Assembly: GCA_002794735.1 (NCBI GenBank)
Contig: NBAZ01000001.1
Location: 2,108,001 to 2,172,000, forward strand
Origin: Pyrrhoderma lamaoense
Taxonomy: Eukaryota; Basidiomycota; Agaricomycetes; Hymenochaetales; Hymenochaetaceae
Reading direction: 5' to 3'
Length of the DNA: 64,000 nt
How positions within the stretch are numbered: position 1 is the first letter of the stretch; each line of letters opens with the position of its first letter. The translations under genes were made by a program, and so were the position numbers. Under the pieces are notes generated by a model. It was not told where the DNA came from, ran no database searches, and saw nothing but the letters and a program-made list of their open reading frames with translations. Positions 47,628 to 60,495 of the stretch are shown here, piece after piece.

Positions 47628-50600
47628 ATGATCATTCGTTCATCCTCACGAAGCATTCGTGTTGGTTTGTCAACTGGTTTACGCTCCTATGATATACAAC
47701 TAGCAGCTCGAGCTCAGTTACATCAAGATTCACCTTTAAACCAATCATCCAAATCCAATAAGAAAAACACTCGGCCTTCATCTCAAGTTACTAAGAGTGT
47801 AAAGGACTATGCTGCTCTACCTCATTGCATAACTCAAGATGGTGTTCCCTCTGAGCCTCTTCCTTCTTGGAATGGCGGTATTGAAACACAGATCAGCTCT
47901 ACTGAATCCTCCCGAGGTGTGCAATACGTATCTTGTAACGCCAGTCAACCATGATTCATAATTTTCAAAAATAAAATATAGAAATCAAACCTGCTCGGAA
48001 GCGAGGAAAAGCTGCGTCTTCGGTAGCACCTAATCAGTCTGATGATAAAACAGCATCCAAGCCCTCCAGAAGCTCACGCCATAAAGCTACTTTTGTCAAA
48101 GTAGGAGAGGAAGATACTGAAGGTGTTGAAACGGAAGCGAAATTGGACACTAAACAAGGTAAGATTATGTAGAGCTTTCAATTATACTATCCTCCGACAA
48201 TCTGCTAAGTCTGCCTTTTTAGAAATACAACGTCTTCCACGGAGCCAACTTGCACGAGCAGTCCTAGAAAATCTGAAGAACTTTCCAGACTGTATTTTAT
48301 TGACCCGTGTCGGAGGCTTCTATGAGGTATTGTCCATCCTTTACGTTTCAATCCTTATTTGTACTAAGAATGTGCATTATTCTTGTCAGTCCTATTATCA
48401 ACAAGCTCAAGAAGTTTCAAAACTTCTTTCCATTAAGCTGACAGCAAAGAAAATGGATAACCAACAAGTATCGATGTGTGGGTTTCCAGTGATGCAGCAA
48501 GATAAGTATCTGAAAATCCTAGTTCAACAACATAATCGGCGTGTTGCTCTGTGCGAGGAGTTTATCCAGCCCCGTGAATCCTATGAGAGTGTCCTGTCAA
48601 AGCCCACCTATGAGCGACGCGTTACTCGGATACTTACTCCAGGTACACTTATAGACGAAGCATTTCTGAATCCATATGAAAATAACTTTCTCCTCGCAAT
48701 CAGCACCGAGAAACATGCTGTCTCAGAAGGGCTTCCAGACTCGGAGCTTGACCAGAATTATGGGTTAGCTTGGATCGATGTATCTACTGGCGAATTCTTC
48801 ACCCGTACTTCAGGCTCATGTTCGCTTAAGGATCACATTGTTCGAATTTCACCTGGAGAAATTGTTGTTTCAAAAGATGTTGAGGCAGAGTGTTATTATC
48901 CACTAAGAGATATCCTCAAGGGGCTTGGATATCCGGTATCATATGTATCGAATGGTGTGCGCCAGTCTGAACTAATTTCGGATGAAGTCACCGACGATGT
49001 TGTAAATGACAACAATCCCCCAGACTCATCTATTATTTTCTCACCCGCGGAAACTTCGGCCATATCGATACTTAATGATTTCCTACAAGCAAATCTCATG
49101 GATCATGCTCCTCAGACTCTTCGACCGGTAAGGGAAGAAAAGAGTCGACGGATGCAGATCGATGCACACACACTCAAAAGTCTTGAAATCAGAGAGAACA
49201 TCCGAGAAGGGGGGTGTCTGGGAGCTTGATGAGCTCCATTAAACGTACCGTTACTGGAGGTGGAACCAGACTTTTGGCTCGTTGGCTGTGTAAGTTAACA
49301 AAACGCTCAATCTCAAATTATCCGGGAGTTTTTACCCTTTTATGTATAGGCTCGCCAAGTGTTTCTGTGCAAGAAATATCTGCCCGGCAAGCTCTCGTTC
49401 AGTTCTTTATAGATAGAGAGGCCCTTAGAACAGAAATTACTTTTAATCTAAAGAAATGCGAGGATATAACAAGGATCATCCAGAAGCTATTACTTGGGAA
49501 AGGAAGCTTTGATGATTTGATATCGATTCGTAATACGATTGATATATGGAACATGATCATAAAGCAGATAAGGAATGAGATTAAATTTGAAGCTCAGGAA
49601 TCTAGGAGTCAACATATCAATGATGATTGGAAAAGTATGAACCTTCTCCTGGACAAACTTAGAGATCTTGATGATCTCGTCGAACACATTAGAAAGTCTG
49701 TCGAATATCAAGAAGAGAGTCAGTTAGAGGAGTCGGAGGATGCCGAGCAAGAGAACGCCGAGCTGGAATTGACAACGACTGGATTTGGCAGAGATGTGGT
49801 GTTACCTGGTCCCAATACGAAATGGAAAATAAAGCCAAGGTTTGGCGATAATATCAGATATAAAAGGTCTAGCTTATTAACTTATCATCCCAAAACGTTT
49901 ATCCCCTAGTTTTTCTGAGCACCTAACGCAACTACATGAACGCCTTTCCGAGCTCCAGATACGGAGAGAAAAACTTCAGACTGAGTTCCGGAAAACTTAC
50001 AGTAAGGGTCTTGTAATCCATCAATGTTTTCATAGTTAACATAAAGCATGTGATCAGATGCCCCATCTCTGACCTTGCGACACAATGCAACCCATGGATT
50101 ACACGTTCACGTCGGAAGGGTCCGTCGTGACTCCGACAAACTGAACAGAGCCCGGTCCTTTGTCACCATCTTGCAGAATAAATCTACAAGAGTTTACTTC
50201 AATGAAGTGAGTCGAGATATATAATATTCAGTTCAAGATAAATATGACTAATCATTAACTAAGCAATGGTTTGCACTGGGAGATTCGATTATAAGGGCGG
50301 CTATGGATATCAATAATGCGGAAAAAGATGCCTTTAATATGCTACGCAGACAGGTTAGCCTCCGCCAGCAATACGGGGATGACCCACGAGTCTTATGTTT
50401 TATCAACAGGCTGTGGCCGAATCGATTTCTATTCGCAAAAATGCCCGGATTTTCGACGAAATAGATATAACTTCCTCTCTTGCCTCACTTGCATCTGATA
50501 TGAGTTATATACGTCCTCAAATTGACGATAGGTTTGTAAATTCTGTCCCGATTAACATTAATGCATGCTAAACTAGAGATAGTACAAATTTTACTATCGA

Positions 50601-51564
50601 AAACGGGCGGCACCCAACCGTCGAGATTGGTTTATTCGAATCTGGCCGAAATTTCGTTCCCAACTCCATCTCTATGTCTGATTCTTCTCGTCTTCATATC
50701 ATAACCGGTCCCAATATGGCTGGAAAGTCAACATTCTTGAGACAAATCGCCCTCATAACCATATTAGCTCAGATTGGTTCATTTGTACCTGCAAACTACG
50801 CTCACATCGGTCTCGTAGATAAAGTTTTTACGAGGATTGGTGCTAAAGACGATCTCTTCAGAGATCAGAGTACATTCATGATTGAGATGCTTGAGAGTGC
50901 GGATATTCTCAGAAACGCCACTGAAAGGAGTCTAGTCAGTAAAGGATATGTTAAATGTTTGGGGACGCCTTATTTATTAATGTAACTCTTATAGGTCATT
51001 ATGGATGAAGTTGGGCGGGGAACGACGGTCAATGATGGACTCGCAATAGCTTTTGCAACAACTCATCACATATATGCCGTAAATCGGTGTAGAGCTTTGT
51101 TTGCAACTCATTTTCATGAGATCGTCGACATGCTTGGATTCAAGGAGCAATCTGGATCTAGCGACGTATATCCTGAAATTAGGTTCTCCTGCACAGATTT
51201 ACATGAAACCGAGGTAAGCTTATATTCTCCTTTTTATATCAAACGAGTTGTTAATAGACATGATACCTTTTTTTTACTTTGTTTAATATATAATTTAATC
51301 TAATTTAATTGCTATTATGACCATTGAACCTTCTGTTTCTAGGACGGTAACTTTACATACACACATCAAATGAGATCAGGTGTCAATCGTAATTCACATG
51401 GTTTGAAGGTGGCCCAATTGGCTGGGATGCCATCTCTTGCTATAAAAGTCGCTGAAAATGCGCTTTCCTCAATTAATTCCAACAAGGGTTATTCATTAGG
51501 ATCTTCTCAACCCAATCGCGATCTCAGAGACATTGGACTCCAGACCATCCGGAACTTGCAATAA
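47628..51564 (+). CDS. MSH1: DNA mismatch repair protein Msh1, mitochondrial MutS homologue
   Basis: Msh1 recognises mismatches and helps maintain mitochondrial DNA. The N-terminus ([20 protein letters not shown]) is Arg/Ser-rich and acid-free, consistent with mitochondrial import. MutS domain I follows: [30 protein letters not shown]. Then come [18 protein letters not shown], the connector and lever domains ([34 protein letters not shown]). The ATPase domain has Walker [34 protein letters not shown] and Walker [15 protein letters not shown], then [10 protein letters not shown] and [19 protein letters not shown]. The last residues are [11 protein letters not shown]. In domain I the second aromatic is kept (GFYE). 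One G appears lost in the six-G run at 49209-49214: [12 protein letters not shown]. Many introns of 50-75 nt. Confidence 0.95.
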
Positions 51565-52623
51565 AACATAAACTTATCTACTAATAACCACGTTTCTCTT
51601 TTTTCTCATTCCTGGAACATCCGATCGTATTGTTTTGTCTTTTCTTGCTGTGTTATGTTGCATACTATACCATAGATCCACACTAGTATTGATTCCTGTT
51701 GATCACTTCCTTTTAAACTCCGAATAAAACCCATATTTAGACGCGCCTCTTTCAACGTTTCAATCTTTCTAACTCCCAGTTCAATTGGCTTCTCGACTAC
51801 ATTAAACAACCCAAAGTCGTTGAGCCTCATTCCCTGGGTAGAAAAAAATTTGATACTGTCCTTATTTCTCATAATTTGCTGATAGCTTTGACTCAAGTTG
51901 TTAGTTCCCGTCCGCATCAATACATAAATTATCCTCATGTATATAGAAAATTTCTTGTCGTAGTCATTATAGTAAAACACAAAACCATAATAAAACAAAC
52001 AACAGATTCCATATATGCTAATTAGTTTAAGCTTGCTTTAACTTCTCACTACCAGGACGGGCTATAAGCAAGCTCTTTCCCGCTAGTCCTTCTGCCTTTA
52101 TATGCCAAATTTCACCACGCATGACATCAATTCTATTATTCAACATTCTCCTCTTCAGGCGCGCTAAGAGCCAGGCACTTGATTGGTCTCCTTGTGCTGA
52201 TAACGAATTTTCCGTTGCTCTTTATCAGAAATGGCTATGCCTGGGAATCCTCTGCCAGGCTCACACTTTAGTAACAACAAGGTTATGGTTAATCAACCGT
52301 TCGTGAGATCGCTTTTGGTCGTCTAGAATACATGCACTTATCACGATGAAATGTATCCGAACTTGCTTTGGGTCTCATTGGCTGAATTCTTGTGTAAAAG
52401 CTATTGATGAGGGAGGTCCAGGTACTTGCGAGGATATAATCTCCGTCTTTTGTATAGACTGTAATTTTACTAACTTGGACCTTACTTTGACTCTTTTCGG
52501 CCCAGTCACGTGTCAGATATTTCATTCCGTACTTTCAGGTCCAAAAAAACAGAAACCGTAATTTTTACAAGTACGCTATAGAAACAAAACTTTGTTTTAA
52601 TCAAACTTGAACCTTATCACAAG
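51565..52623. other. intergenic
   Basis: This 1.06-kb spacer lies between MSH1 and UTP23, both plus. A minus-strand frame at 51606-51998 (130 codons, balanced composition, no ATG at its start; an internal ATG would give about 110 aa) and short plus frames at 52121-52561 match nothing I recognise. I call no gene. Confidence 0.45.
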
Positions 52624-53841
52624 ATGCGTCAAAAACGGGCGAAAGCGTATCGAAAATTAATGCATGTTTATGCCATGAACTTCGGTTTTAGACAACCATA
52701 TCAGGTTTTAGGTATGCCTGCTTCACGATGTGACCTCTAGAATCTATGCTCATGTATGTTCCGATCACACTCCCCTGGTTATTTTACTTAAACTCATCTT
52801 AATAATGCAACGCTAGTTGACTCGGAAATTTGTAATGAGGCTGTTTCTTCCAAGCTGGACTTCCCTAAACAACTGGCCACTGTCCTCCAAGGGACTGTAA
52901 AACCAAGTTCGTGCTTACTCTCATAGATAGCTCATGAAAAGTTTAGCAAAGATCTTGTATCAGTGATAACCCAATGTAGCATACACTCTCTGTATCTCGC
53001 AGGCCGAGAACTCCAACCAGTTGTTGACTTAGCAAAAACGTTTGAACGCAGAAGGTGTAATCACAGAGAAGCTATTCCAGAAGAAGAGTGTATTCGAGAC
53101 GTTATTGGTATGCTATCGAGTTCCTTCAACATCTTTACCCCTTAAGTAATAGTATATCACAAAAATAAAATACTTATAGGTACCTCGAACGTTCATCGCT
53201 ATGTGCTAGCGACTCAATCTACAAATCTACGTCAATTTGCCAGACAAGTGCCGGGAACTCCTATAGTACACTTGAAACGTAGCGTAATGGTCCTCGAACC
53301 TGTTAGCGATGCTACCAAGAAGGTGAAGGGCGTGGTAAGATCAAACTTCATTCTTCATTATTTCGGTAATGGATTCTTTGACTTAAATGCATTCTTCTAG
53401 ATGGAGGATGCCCGAATGGGTCTTTCAAAAACCGAATCAGAAACGCTCACTTCAAGTCTTGCGAAGATCGATCATGGCGTAAACACAACTCAAGAAGGGC
53501 CTCTAAAAAGAAACGCAAAGGTCCGAAGGGCCCGAATCCATTAAGTGTAAAGAAGAAGAAAGTGAAAGACAATAGTCGTAGGCCCCACAATCAACGCCTA
53601 AACAGATTGATAAGGACATTGATCAAGGTCAGGACAAATTGAAGTTGGGAAAAAGCGGAAGCGCTCTGGTGATGATGGTGATCACGGTGATACAGAAGAC
53701 AATGAAAAACCTTCTGGAGTGGAAAATACTGAACCTGGAGCTAGGTCAAGGAAAAGACCAAGACACAGAAACAGAAAACGCAAGGCACAGGAGACTAGTG
53801 GAGTAAATAACCCAGAAAAAGTCCAAGAAAATGAGGGCTGA
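52624..53841 (+). CDS. UTP23: rRNA-processing protein Utp23 (PIN/Fcf1 family)
   Basis: Utp23 is a nucleolar SSU-processome factor needed for early 18S rRNA cleavages and snR30 release. Five exons (52624-52711, 52817-52906, 52964-53107, 53180-53334, 53401-53841). Start MRQKRAKAYRKLMHVYAMNF. Then GFRQPYQVLVDSEICNEAV, LDFPKQLATVLQGTVKPMI, TQCSIHSLYLAGRELQ, then the zinc-binding-type FERRRCNHREAIPEEECI and HRYVLATQSTNLRQFARQVP, PIVHLKRSVMVLEPVSDAT, and the conserved KGPNPLSVKKKK motif. The tail is Lys/Arg-rich, as in nucleolar proteins. Three one-base losses are inferred in the last exon: CC at 53500-53501, CCCC at 53583-53586 and A run at 53650-53654. Adding three bases makes the coding length 921 nt, exactly divisible by three, ending at TGA 53839-53841 (306 aa). 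Confidence 0.92.
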
Positions 53842-54032
53842 GGTCTATTCTAACATCCATGGCACCATTGTTTCATTTATCGTTTGTATATTTATGTTAT
53901 CACTGTCGTGTTCTCTCTACCCCTGAAACTATTTTACTACAGGAAAAGTTATAAATACATAAAAAGCGTAATATGCAAAAACAGAAAATATCGAGATAGA
54001 TCTATTACCAACTAAGTTGAATTCTAGAGAAC

Positions 54033-57000
54033 TCAGAGTTGCGATCGTATGTAATTCAATGCAGAGCCGGCTCGCAACCACTTAACTTGATCGATAGACA
54101 TGGTATGTTTTGTCGGGATCTCGAAGGTCTCTCCGTCCCGTTTTGTTACTTTCAACCGAATGACAGCATCAGAGTTGCCGTTTAGCAAGTCCTCGAGACC
54201 AACGGTCTCAATTGAGTCCCCCGCTCCAATCTTCGTATAGTCACTCGTATCCTTGAACCAAAGAGGGAGAATGCCTTGTTTCTATTAAATAACATAGTAA
54301 ATTTTAGTATGGACGTGGCAGCGTATAAACAAAGCATTCAAACCTTCAAGTTTGTCTCGTGGATTCGAGCAAACGATCGGGCAACGATAAGCTTGCATCC
54401 TGTAAAATTAGACATGAGTAAGTGCGCTGAGGGTAGCAACTTGAGATCATGCTAACCATAGAAACGAGGTTGGAGGGCAGCGTGTTCACGAGCACTTCCT
54501 TCACCATAGTTTTCGTCAACGACAAGAGCCCATGGTTGATTGCGTGCACGAAGACGCTTTGCTACGTTCGGAATTGTATCCGTTAGTGATTGCTCTGGAG
54601 AATGTTCATGGTCGAATGCAACGTTGACCTCTCCTCCTTCATCATTAACGGCCTACTAAAAAATTTAAAAATTGGTTAATTTTATATGCTTTGAACACTG
54701 ACAGTGATCACTATTGAAACATTAATTAGTATGAGACAAAAGAAAGAAATGTGTTTTGATTACTTACATAGATTCTCTGAGATATTTGACAAATGACCCT
54801 TGTATTTGAGCCAAGGACCCTACGAATAGATATAGTTATTCCCAGACATTGTGTTCAAATAAGATTCAAAACTTACTGCAGCAGAGATATGATCAGTAGT
54901 ACATTTACCCCTGACTCTCATCAAAACCTTCAAAGGAGGAAATTCCAGACCTCTTGGGTTCTCCGGCCCGAAGTGGCTGTCAAAAGGCTGGAGAATTTCG
55001 AGACGAGTAGATGTTGGAGAGATGACAATTTCAGTATCGGGTTGAGGCTCAGGATTTGAGGGCGGATAAAGTGACTTGTCTCCCTGAGTGAAACCTTGAG
55101 AGGGAAGATCTTGACCCTGTGGAGGCGTGAACTTGAATTTTCCTCCCTGAGGTAAATCGATAGAGTCCGTCATGGGATTGAAGGACAATTTTCCGGAAAA
55201 CGCCATAGCAGTGACAACAGTTGGTGAAGCGAGGAAGTTCATGGTATCCTTATTACCATCATTCCGTGAACGGAAGTTCCGGTTGAAAGACGTCAGGATA
55301 GCTTAACCAGACATTTCAGTAAAACACAATGGATCATTGGTATATGTGACTAACCATTTTCTTCTCCTTTCTTGTCGTCACGCTTCCACTGTCCGATACA
55401 TGGACCACATGCGTTAGCAAGCACAGTAGCACCGACGCCTTCCAGAGAAGAAGTCACACCATCCCGTTCCATGGTAGCCCGAATTTGTTCTGAGCCAGGG
55501 GTACATAAGAAAGGAACCGTTACGTTTAAGCCAGCGTCCTTTGCCTGACGAGCAAGGTCCGCGACCCGGGTCATATCTTCATATGAGCTATTAGTACACG
55601 ATCCAATAAGACTTGCGGATAATTCATCCTTCCAGCCTGAAGATTTGACAAAGTCTCCGAACTTTGAGAGTGGGGTTGCTAAATCTGGAGTGAATGGTCC
55701 GTTGATCGTAGGTTCCAGTTCCGAAAGGTTCTAGTTTATGAAAGAGCTGTTAGCTACAACTGAACTGCGACAGTTTGAAGTAACTCACGATCTCAATAAC
55801 TTCGTCATATTCTGCTTCCTTATCACTACTTAAGAAACCGCGGGCGGCGGCCTCATCAGCAGCACGGGCCACGGCCGATCTACCAGTAGCCTGAAGGTAC
55901 GATCTCATGCTTGGCGTATATGGGAAAGTCGAGGAGGTAGCACCAACTATAGAGCATTAAGAGACCTTTTGAATGTTAAAGAGTAAACTCTCTTACCTTC
56001 AGCACCCATATTTGATATTGTTGCCAAACCTTGAAGCATATCATTATATTTAGTAAACTAGGGTTCTTTCAAAAGAGTAGATGAAATATCTTACCTGTAC
56101 AGGATTGGTTGTAAACACCAGGACCAAAGTACTCAAGAATCCGGCCGGTACCACCCTAACCATTTCTAATCAGTTATCTAAAAGGATATTTGATGGATGA
56201 GAACATACTCTAACTGTGAGCCGTCCAGCGATATGTAATATCAAGTCTTTTGTGGTTGCCCAACCGTTAAGCTTGCCAGTCAAGTGTATCCCTTTTTTCC
56301 AATAAGGCGACCGTATCTGAGGCTGATATATGAGTACGCACCAACGATTTGGGGGCTTTGAGCTCCCAAGGGGTACCAGTCATAGCATCTACAGCGTCAG
56401 CACCTCCAACTCCGATAGCAATCATTCCCATTCCGCTTGCATTGGGTGTATGCGAGTCTTCAGGAGACAATATAAGTGAAGATTCTTTAAGCGTCACTTT
56501 AGCTTCACGTACCAGTCCCTAACCTAGGATTCAAGAAGCCTAGTTTAGTACATCTCAAAAAAGGAAAATTATAAGTAAACGCACATCAGCATCCCGGGCG
56601 CAGCGTAGTTTTCCAGTACAATCTGATGAATAATACCAGAACCTGGCCCCCAAAACTCGATACCTTCATCGAAGTGCATATGATCAGACAGTTGAGTATG
56701 CAATTCACACAATTGAACACATACCATATTTCTTTGCAGCACTTTCCAGGAAATCGAAGACCTCCTTATTCGAAACGATTGAACGCTACACGGGAAACTA
56801 AACCTTAGTTCCTATATTAGTGGATGAATGTGTAAAGTACCTTCAAGTCAGCTTCTGCTCCTTCTGAGGCTTGAATAAGATGATCACAGTGTATGCTGGT
56901 GGGGACGGCGCAGCTCGGGAGACCAGCACTCATGAATTGTAAACTATGAAAAACCTTTCAGTCTTGAAGTCAGTATTAAGTGTTATCACTATCTTACATT

Positions 57001-57406
57001 GCCATTCTAGCTCATTTGAGTCGTTATGGTTAGAATATCATAGTTGTAGAATTAACATCAATATGACTCACTGAGCAGAAGCATCCTGCATTGCAACTCT
57101 CTGCGGCTTCAGCTGTAGATACTCCCCTCTCAACCCACTGTTCCCCTTTCCTTTTCCTGATAAGGTCTTCTCGGGTTCATGGATATGACTATACAAGATC
57201 TTCTCCGCCAATGTTAACGGTCGTTCACCAATTTGGCTTTGCACGCGCCCAAGGTTCTCTATCAGACGAGCATATGGCGGGGTAATTGTCGAGCAGTCCT
57301 TCTCCGGTAAAGAAGTATGTGTAGCCAGTGTTCTCTTCCCAGACCGACATGATGACTTGCTGGCAGCAGCACGTCTAGCAGCTTTGGCTAGAGATGACGA
57401 AGCCAT
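54033..57406 (-). CDS. aconitate hydratase, mitochondrial (Aco2-like)
   Basis: Aconitase isomerises citrate to isocitrate with a 4Fe-4S cluster; fungal Aco2-type paralogues also serve lysine synthesis. The ATG at 57406 gives [20 protein letters not shown], a mitochondrial-type presequence. Landmarks are [119 protein letters not shown], the cluster cysteines in [12 protein letters not shown] and [60 protein letters not shown] and a C-terminal [23 protein letters not shown] resembles yeast Aco2 more than Aco1 (CQDATAQ). One base appears lost in CCC at 56290-56292 at an intron edge ([12 protein letters not shown]). Confidence 0.92.
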
Positions 57407-57627
57407 CTGCTCTGCCCCCTTTTCACTAGTATCGTCAACAACTTTCAGAAGTTGTGCGAAAGAAAGAAAGTCTGGTCTGAATTTCTGTCACAGCCACAAT
57501 TACTAGAGAAATTTAGACTTCCGTCGGCCGAAATTGGACAGAGCCAATCGGAGTTCTTCATTTGGAATTCAGAGCTTACGAAAGGAGTCTTATCCTTTAT
57601 TGTTTACCTCATGATTTGATGTATTCA

Positions 57628-60255
57628 TTATTGGCTATTTAACAATATATCACCTCTTCTTTCACCCTCCAGCTCCATACGAGCCGAGTGACTTCCAAAC
57701 TGCATTGCTCGTTTCTTTCTACTACTCGCTAGTTCAAGTCCAACTTTCCGAGCTGCCAACCTCAACAACATCTTATCACCCATCCCCACAGTCAACCTCG
57801 GATCCATTTTGTAATGCACAGGTAGCTTAGCTATGAACTCTACAACAGACAGTGAGAGGAAAGGATGCCGCGCTTCTTTGCCATGGCAAGAAATGATACG
57901 ATCATCTCGTCCCAGGTTACGGGTCGGGATTCGGTCTATTTCTAGTTGAAGCTACAATATTAATATATGAATTATCAGTTGGCATACAATAAATGAAGAG
58001 ATAACAAGTTTACTTCGTCTAAGACCGACTGCCAGCCTCCAGTACTGTAGGCTGTTCTATGTCGTCCATACCCGCCAAGAAGTTCATCCGACCCTAAGCC
58101 ATTCAACTGTGTCTTTCCGTTAATAACCCCATCTCTGTAGTATAATCGTTTTAGGATACTTACAAGGACTCGAGCAGTACTGGTGTATGGAACTTTTTCT
58201 CCATCTGGAGAGTTTCGTACAAATCCAACACCGCGTGAAGCGAAGTAAAGTGCAAGAGCTAGACTCTGATTATATCATTAGCTCTGTACTATTACTTATA
58301 GATCCAGTATAGACCCACTAAATCCATAACAGTCCGACTTGGATACATCATGGCTTCCACGATGGGCTTGCATCTAGTCATTTCCTTTCTATGTCGTTAG
58401 TTAGATATGGGAGATCGCAATCTCAGGTATCTACCTCGAATGTAACATCAACCTCAACCTAGAAACAGAAGGCTATAGATTCACGATAAGACAATTATGA
58501 TGACGGATCGCTTACAAAATTCCATTTTCTCATAGGACTCAGCTTCTTTAACTCTTCAAGCTCCTCGAGGCCTGTTATTCTATCTGGAACTAGGTACGAC
58601 ACAAATTTCCCTTTGTTATTCTGATCTACAAGCCTTTTATTCCTCATTTTGGCTTTGATTTTCTTTGTTTTCCGTCATCATTACATTCCTCCCGGACTTG
58701 GATTTTTCGGGGATTCTCAAAGGCGACGTTGAGAAGGTCTATCGGTTCATCTATTGGTAAGTATCTGTAGTTATGGTATTAGTAGATAGAGAAATGGTTG
58801 AATAGAGGTAGATCACACACTTATCAGCTAAGTATGCTAGCATAGTTGAGTCTATCCCTCCGGAGAATAGAAGGGCTACTCTAGCTTTCCCCTCCTCTCT
58901 ACTTAGTATCAGATACTGAGCTATACTATTTGTGATAGCGGTGATGCAACTTGCCTGCAGTCTGGTACATCTCGTACCATGAGTTCAGTACTTCGACCTA
59001 GTTGGAACAAAAGTTCGTTGACAGGGGTGATAAGTTCCTCAGGTATTGAAGTCAAGGAAGAGGCCAGAGGATCTGTATCGGGGACACGCATATTCACTCT
59101 TGCAGGTACACTCTATAATCATCACTTTTAGCACTTTGGATTATGTTTCTGATGAAGGTAACGCACAAAGTCTGGTTTTACAGTTGTATCGGAGTGTCTT
59201 TCTAACGTATATAGTACTTCTTTCCCATCCTATTTTTCCAGTTCTCAGTATACTAGATCATGTGAAATAGACAGTCATATTAAAGGAATTGGAACAATAT
59301 AAACTTACATCCCAGTTGTCAAGATCAACATAGTGTAGCTTAGAAGTATCTACCTCCTCGAGTTGATACAATGGACTAGACCCTGCTGATACAGAAGTAA
59401 CGAGCAGGTAGGGTCTTTCGGTGGTTGGTCTATGGATCAGTAAAGATCTTCTGCCAAGTGGATCTCTAGCAGTATATATCCTTCGTGTCGGATTCTGTAA
59501 TTGTGGTTATGTGCGCGTTGTTAGTGTTTAGAAAGATTATCAAAGGGTTTATAAGTGCATACATGCAGATATGCTAATGCATAGCTTTAACATATCAATT
59601 AGTTTAGATAAGAAATCCGGTGCATGTGCCATAAATCACGTACGGGCCTTCTATACGTTGCAATACACTCGGTAAATCAGCTTCCGGATCCTTCATTTTA
59701 CTGATCTTTCCAAAAAGCTTCTCCCCATCATTTTCGCTCGCACCTACCTACCACAACATATACCATCATCAATGTCAACGCTCTAGCATCTGCGTATTAG
59801 AAAAGAGAATACGTACTTCTAATCCTTCAAATACCTATAGATTGAAACACATTAAACAGCAACCCCAAAAAGATCGTTAGTTAGGGCGTCAAGTCTTCAA
59901 ACATAACAGATCAAAACATAAGCATACAGACTTCACCATTCCAACAAAAGACGCCGTTTCCGTTTTTATGTGGTTGTATTATAGGCTTGTTCCCCTCAAC
60001 CTGAGTTCGCTAGCAAAGAAACGGATGTCTAGAGTGGATCCATCCCTCAATTGGATACTAGTGTGGTAGCTGGCTTGAGCATCTGGACCTGTAGATCAAA
60101 GAGAAATTTTCTCTTGAGTACTGGAACTTACTATCACTCTAGAATATTTCAATCATACCACGGGCTGTATTTGACTCCTTTAACTGTAGCCATAGTGATT
60201 CGAATTCAGGAGTGACATTCTCTAGCTTTTGCACACAGAATAAAATCCCACACAT
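57628..60255 (-). CDS. asparagine-synthetase-domain protein (ASNSD1-like)
   Basis: The protein begins MCGILFCVQKL, so Cys2 would be the glutamine-amidotransferase II nucleophile after Met removal. ARGPDAQASYHTSI, LRLRGNKPIIQPH and FCWNGEVFEGLEV continue that domain. The C-terminal asparagine-synthase half has the PP-motif ALLFSGGIDSTMLAYLAD, VLLNGLGSDELLGGYGRH, HPFLSLSVVEFIAKLP, and DPRLTVGMGDKMLLRLAARK with KKRAMQFGSHSARME. Motif spacing and the GMGDKMLLR / KRAMQFGS end fit the ASNSD1 branch rather than classic Asn synthetase; the substrate is not established. Three one-base losses are inferred: CCCC at 59992-59995, GG at 58964-58965 and T run at 58659-58662. Many short exons. The gene lies 221 bp upstream of aconitase on the same strand. 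Confidence 0.88.
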
Positions 60256-60495
60256 TGTGGAACAAATGAGAAGTAGAAATGTATTCCCGAATGATATACC
60301 CGTTTAGGAAATCGAGACACTTTGGTTATTTTTAATACAAACAATCAAAAAATCAACTGTAATTTCAATATTCAAAGGGTTGTTACAAAAAATACAGCTT
60401 TATTTATTTCCACCTGTTTTTTTGTTGTACAATACTTCTGCACAATACAAATCTAAGTAGTAAGAAAACAAAAATATGTCTAACCACCACAATGT

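Noticed and set aside
51606..51998. 130-codon minus-strand ORF downstream of MSH1
   Set aside because: No ATG at its beginning, no recognisable domain, and it overlaps likely MSH1 3' UTR; left uncalled.
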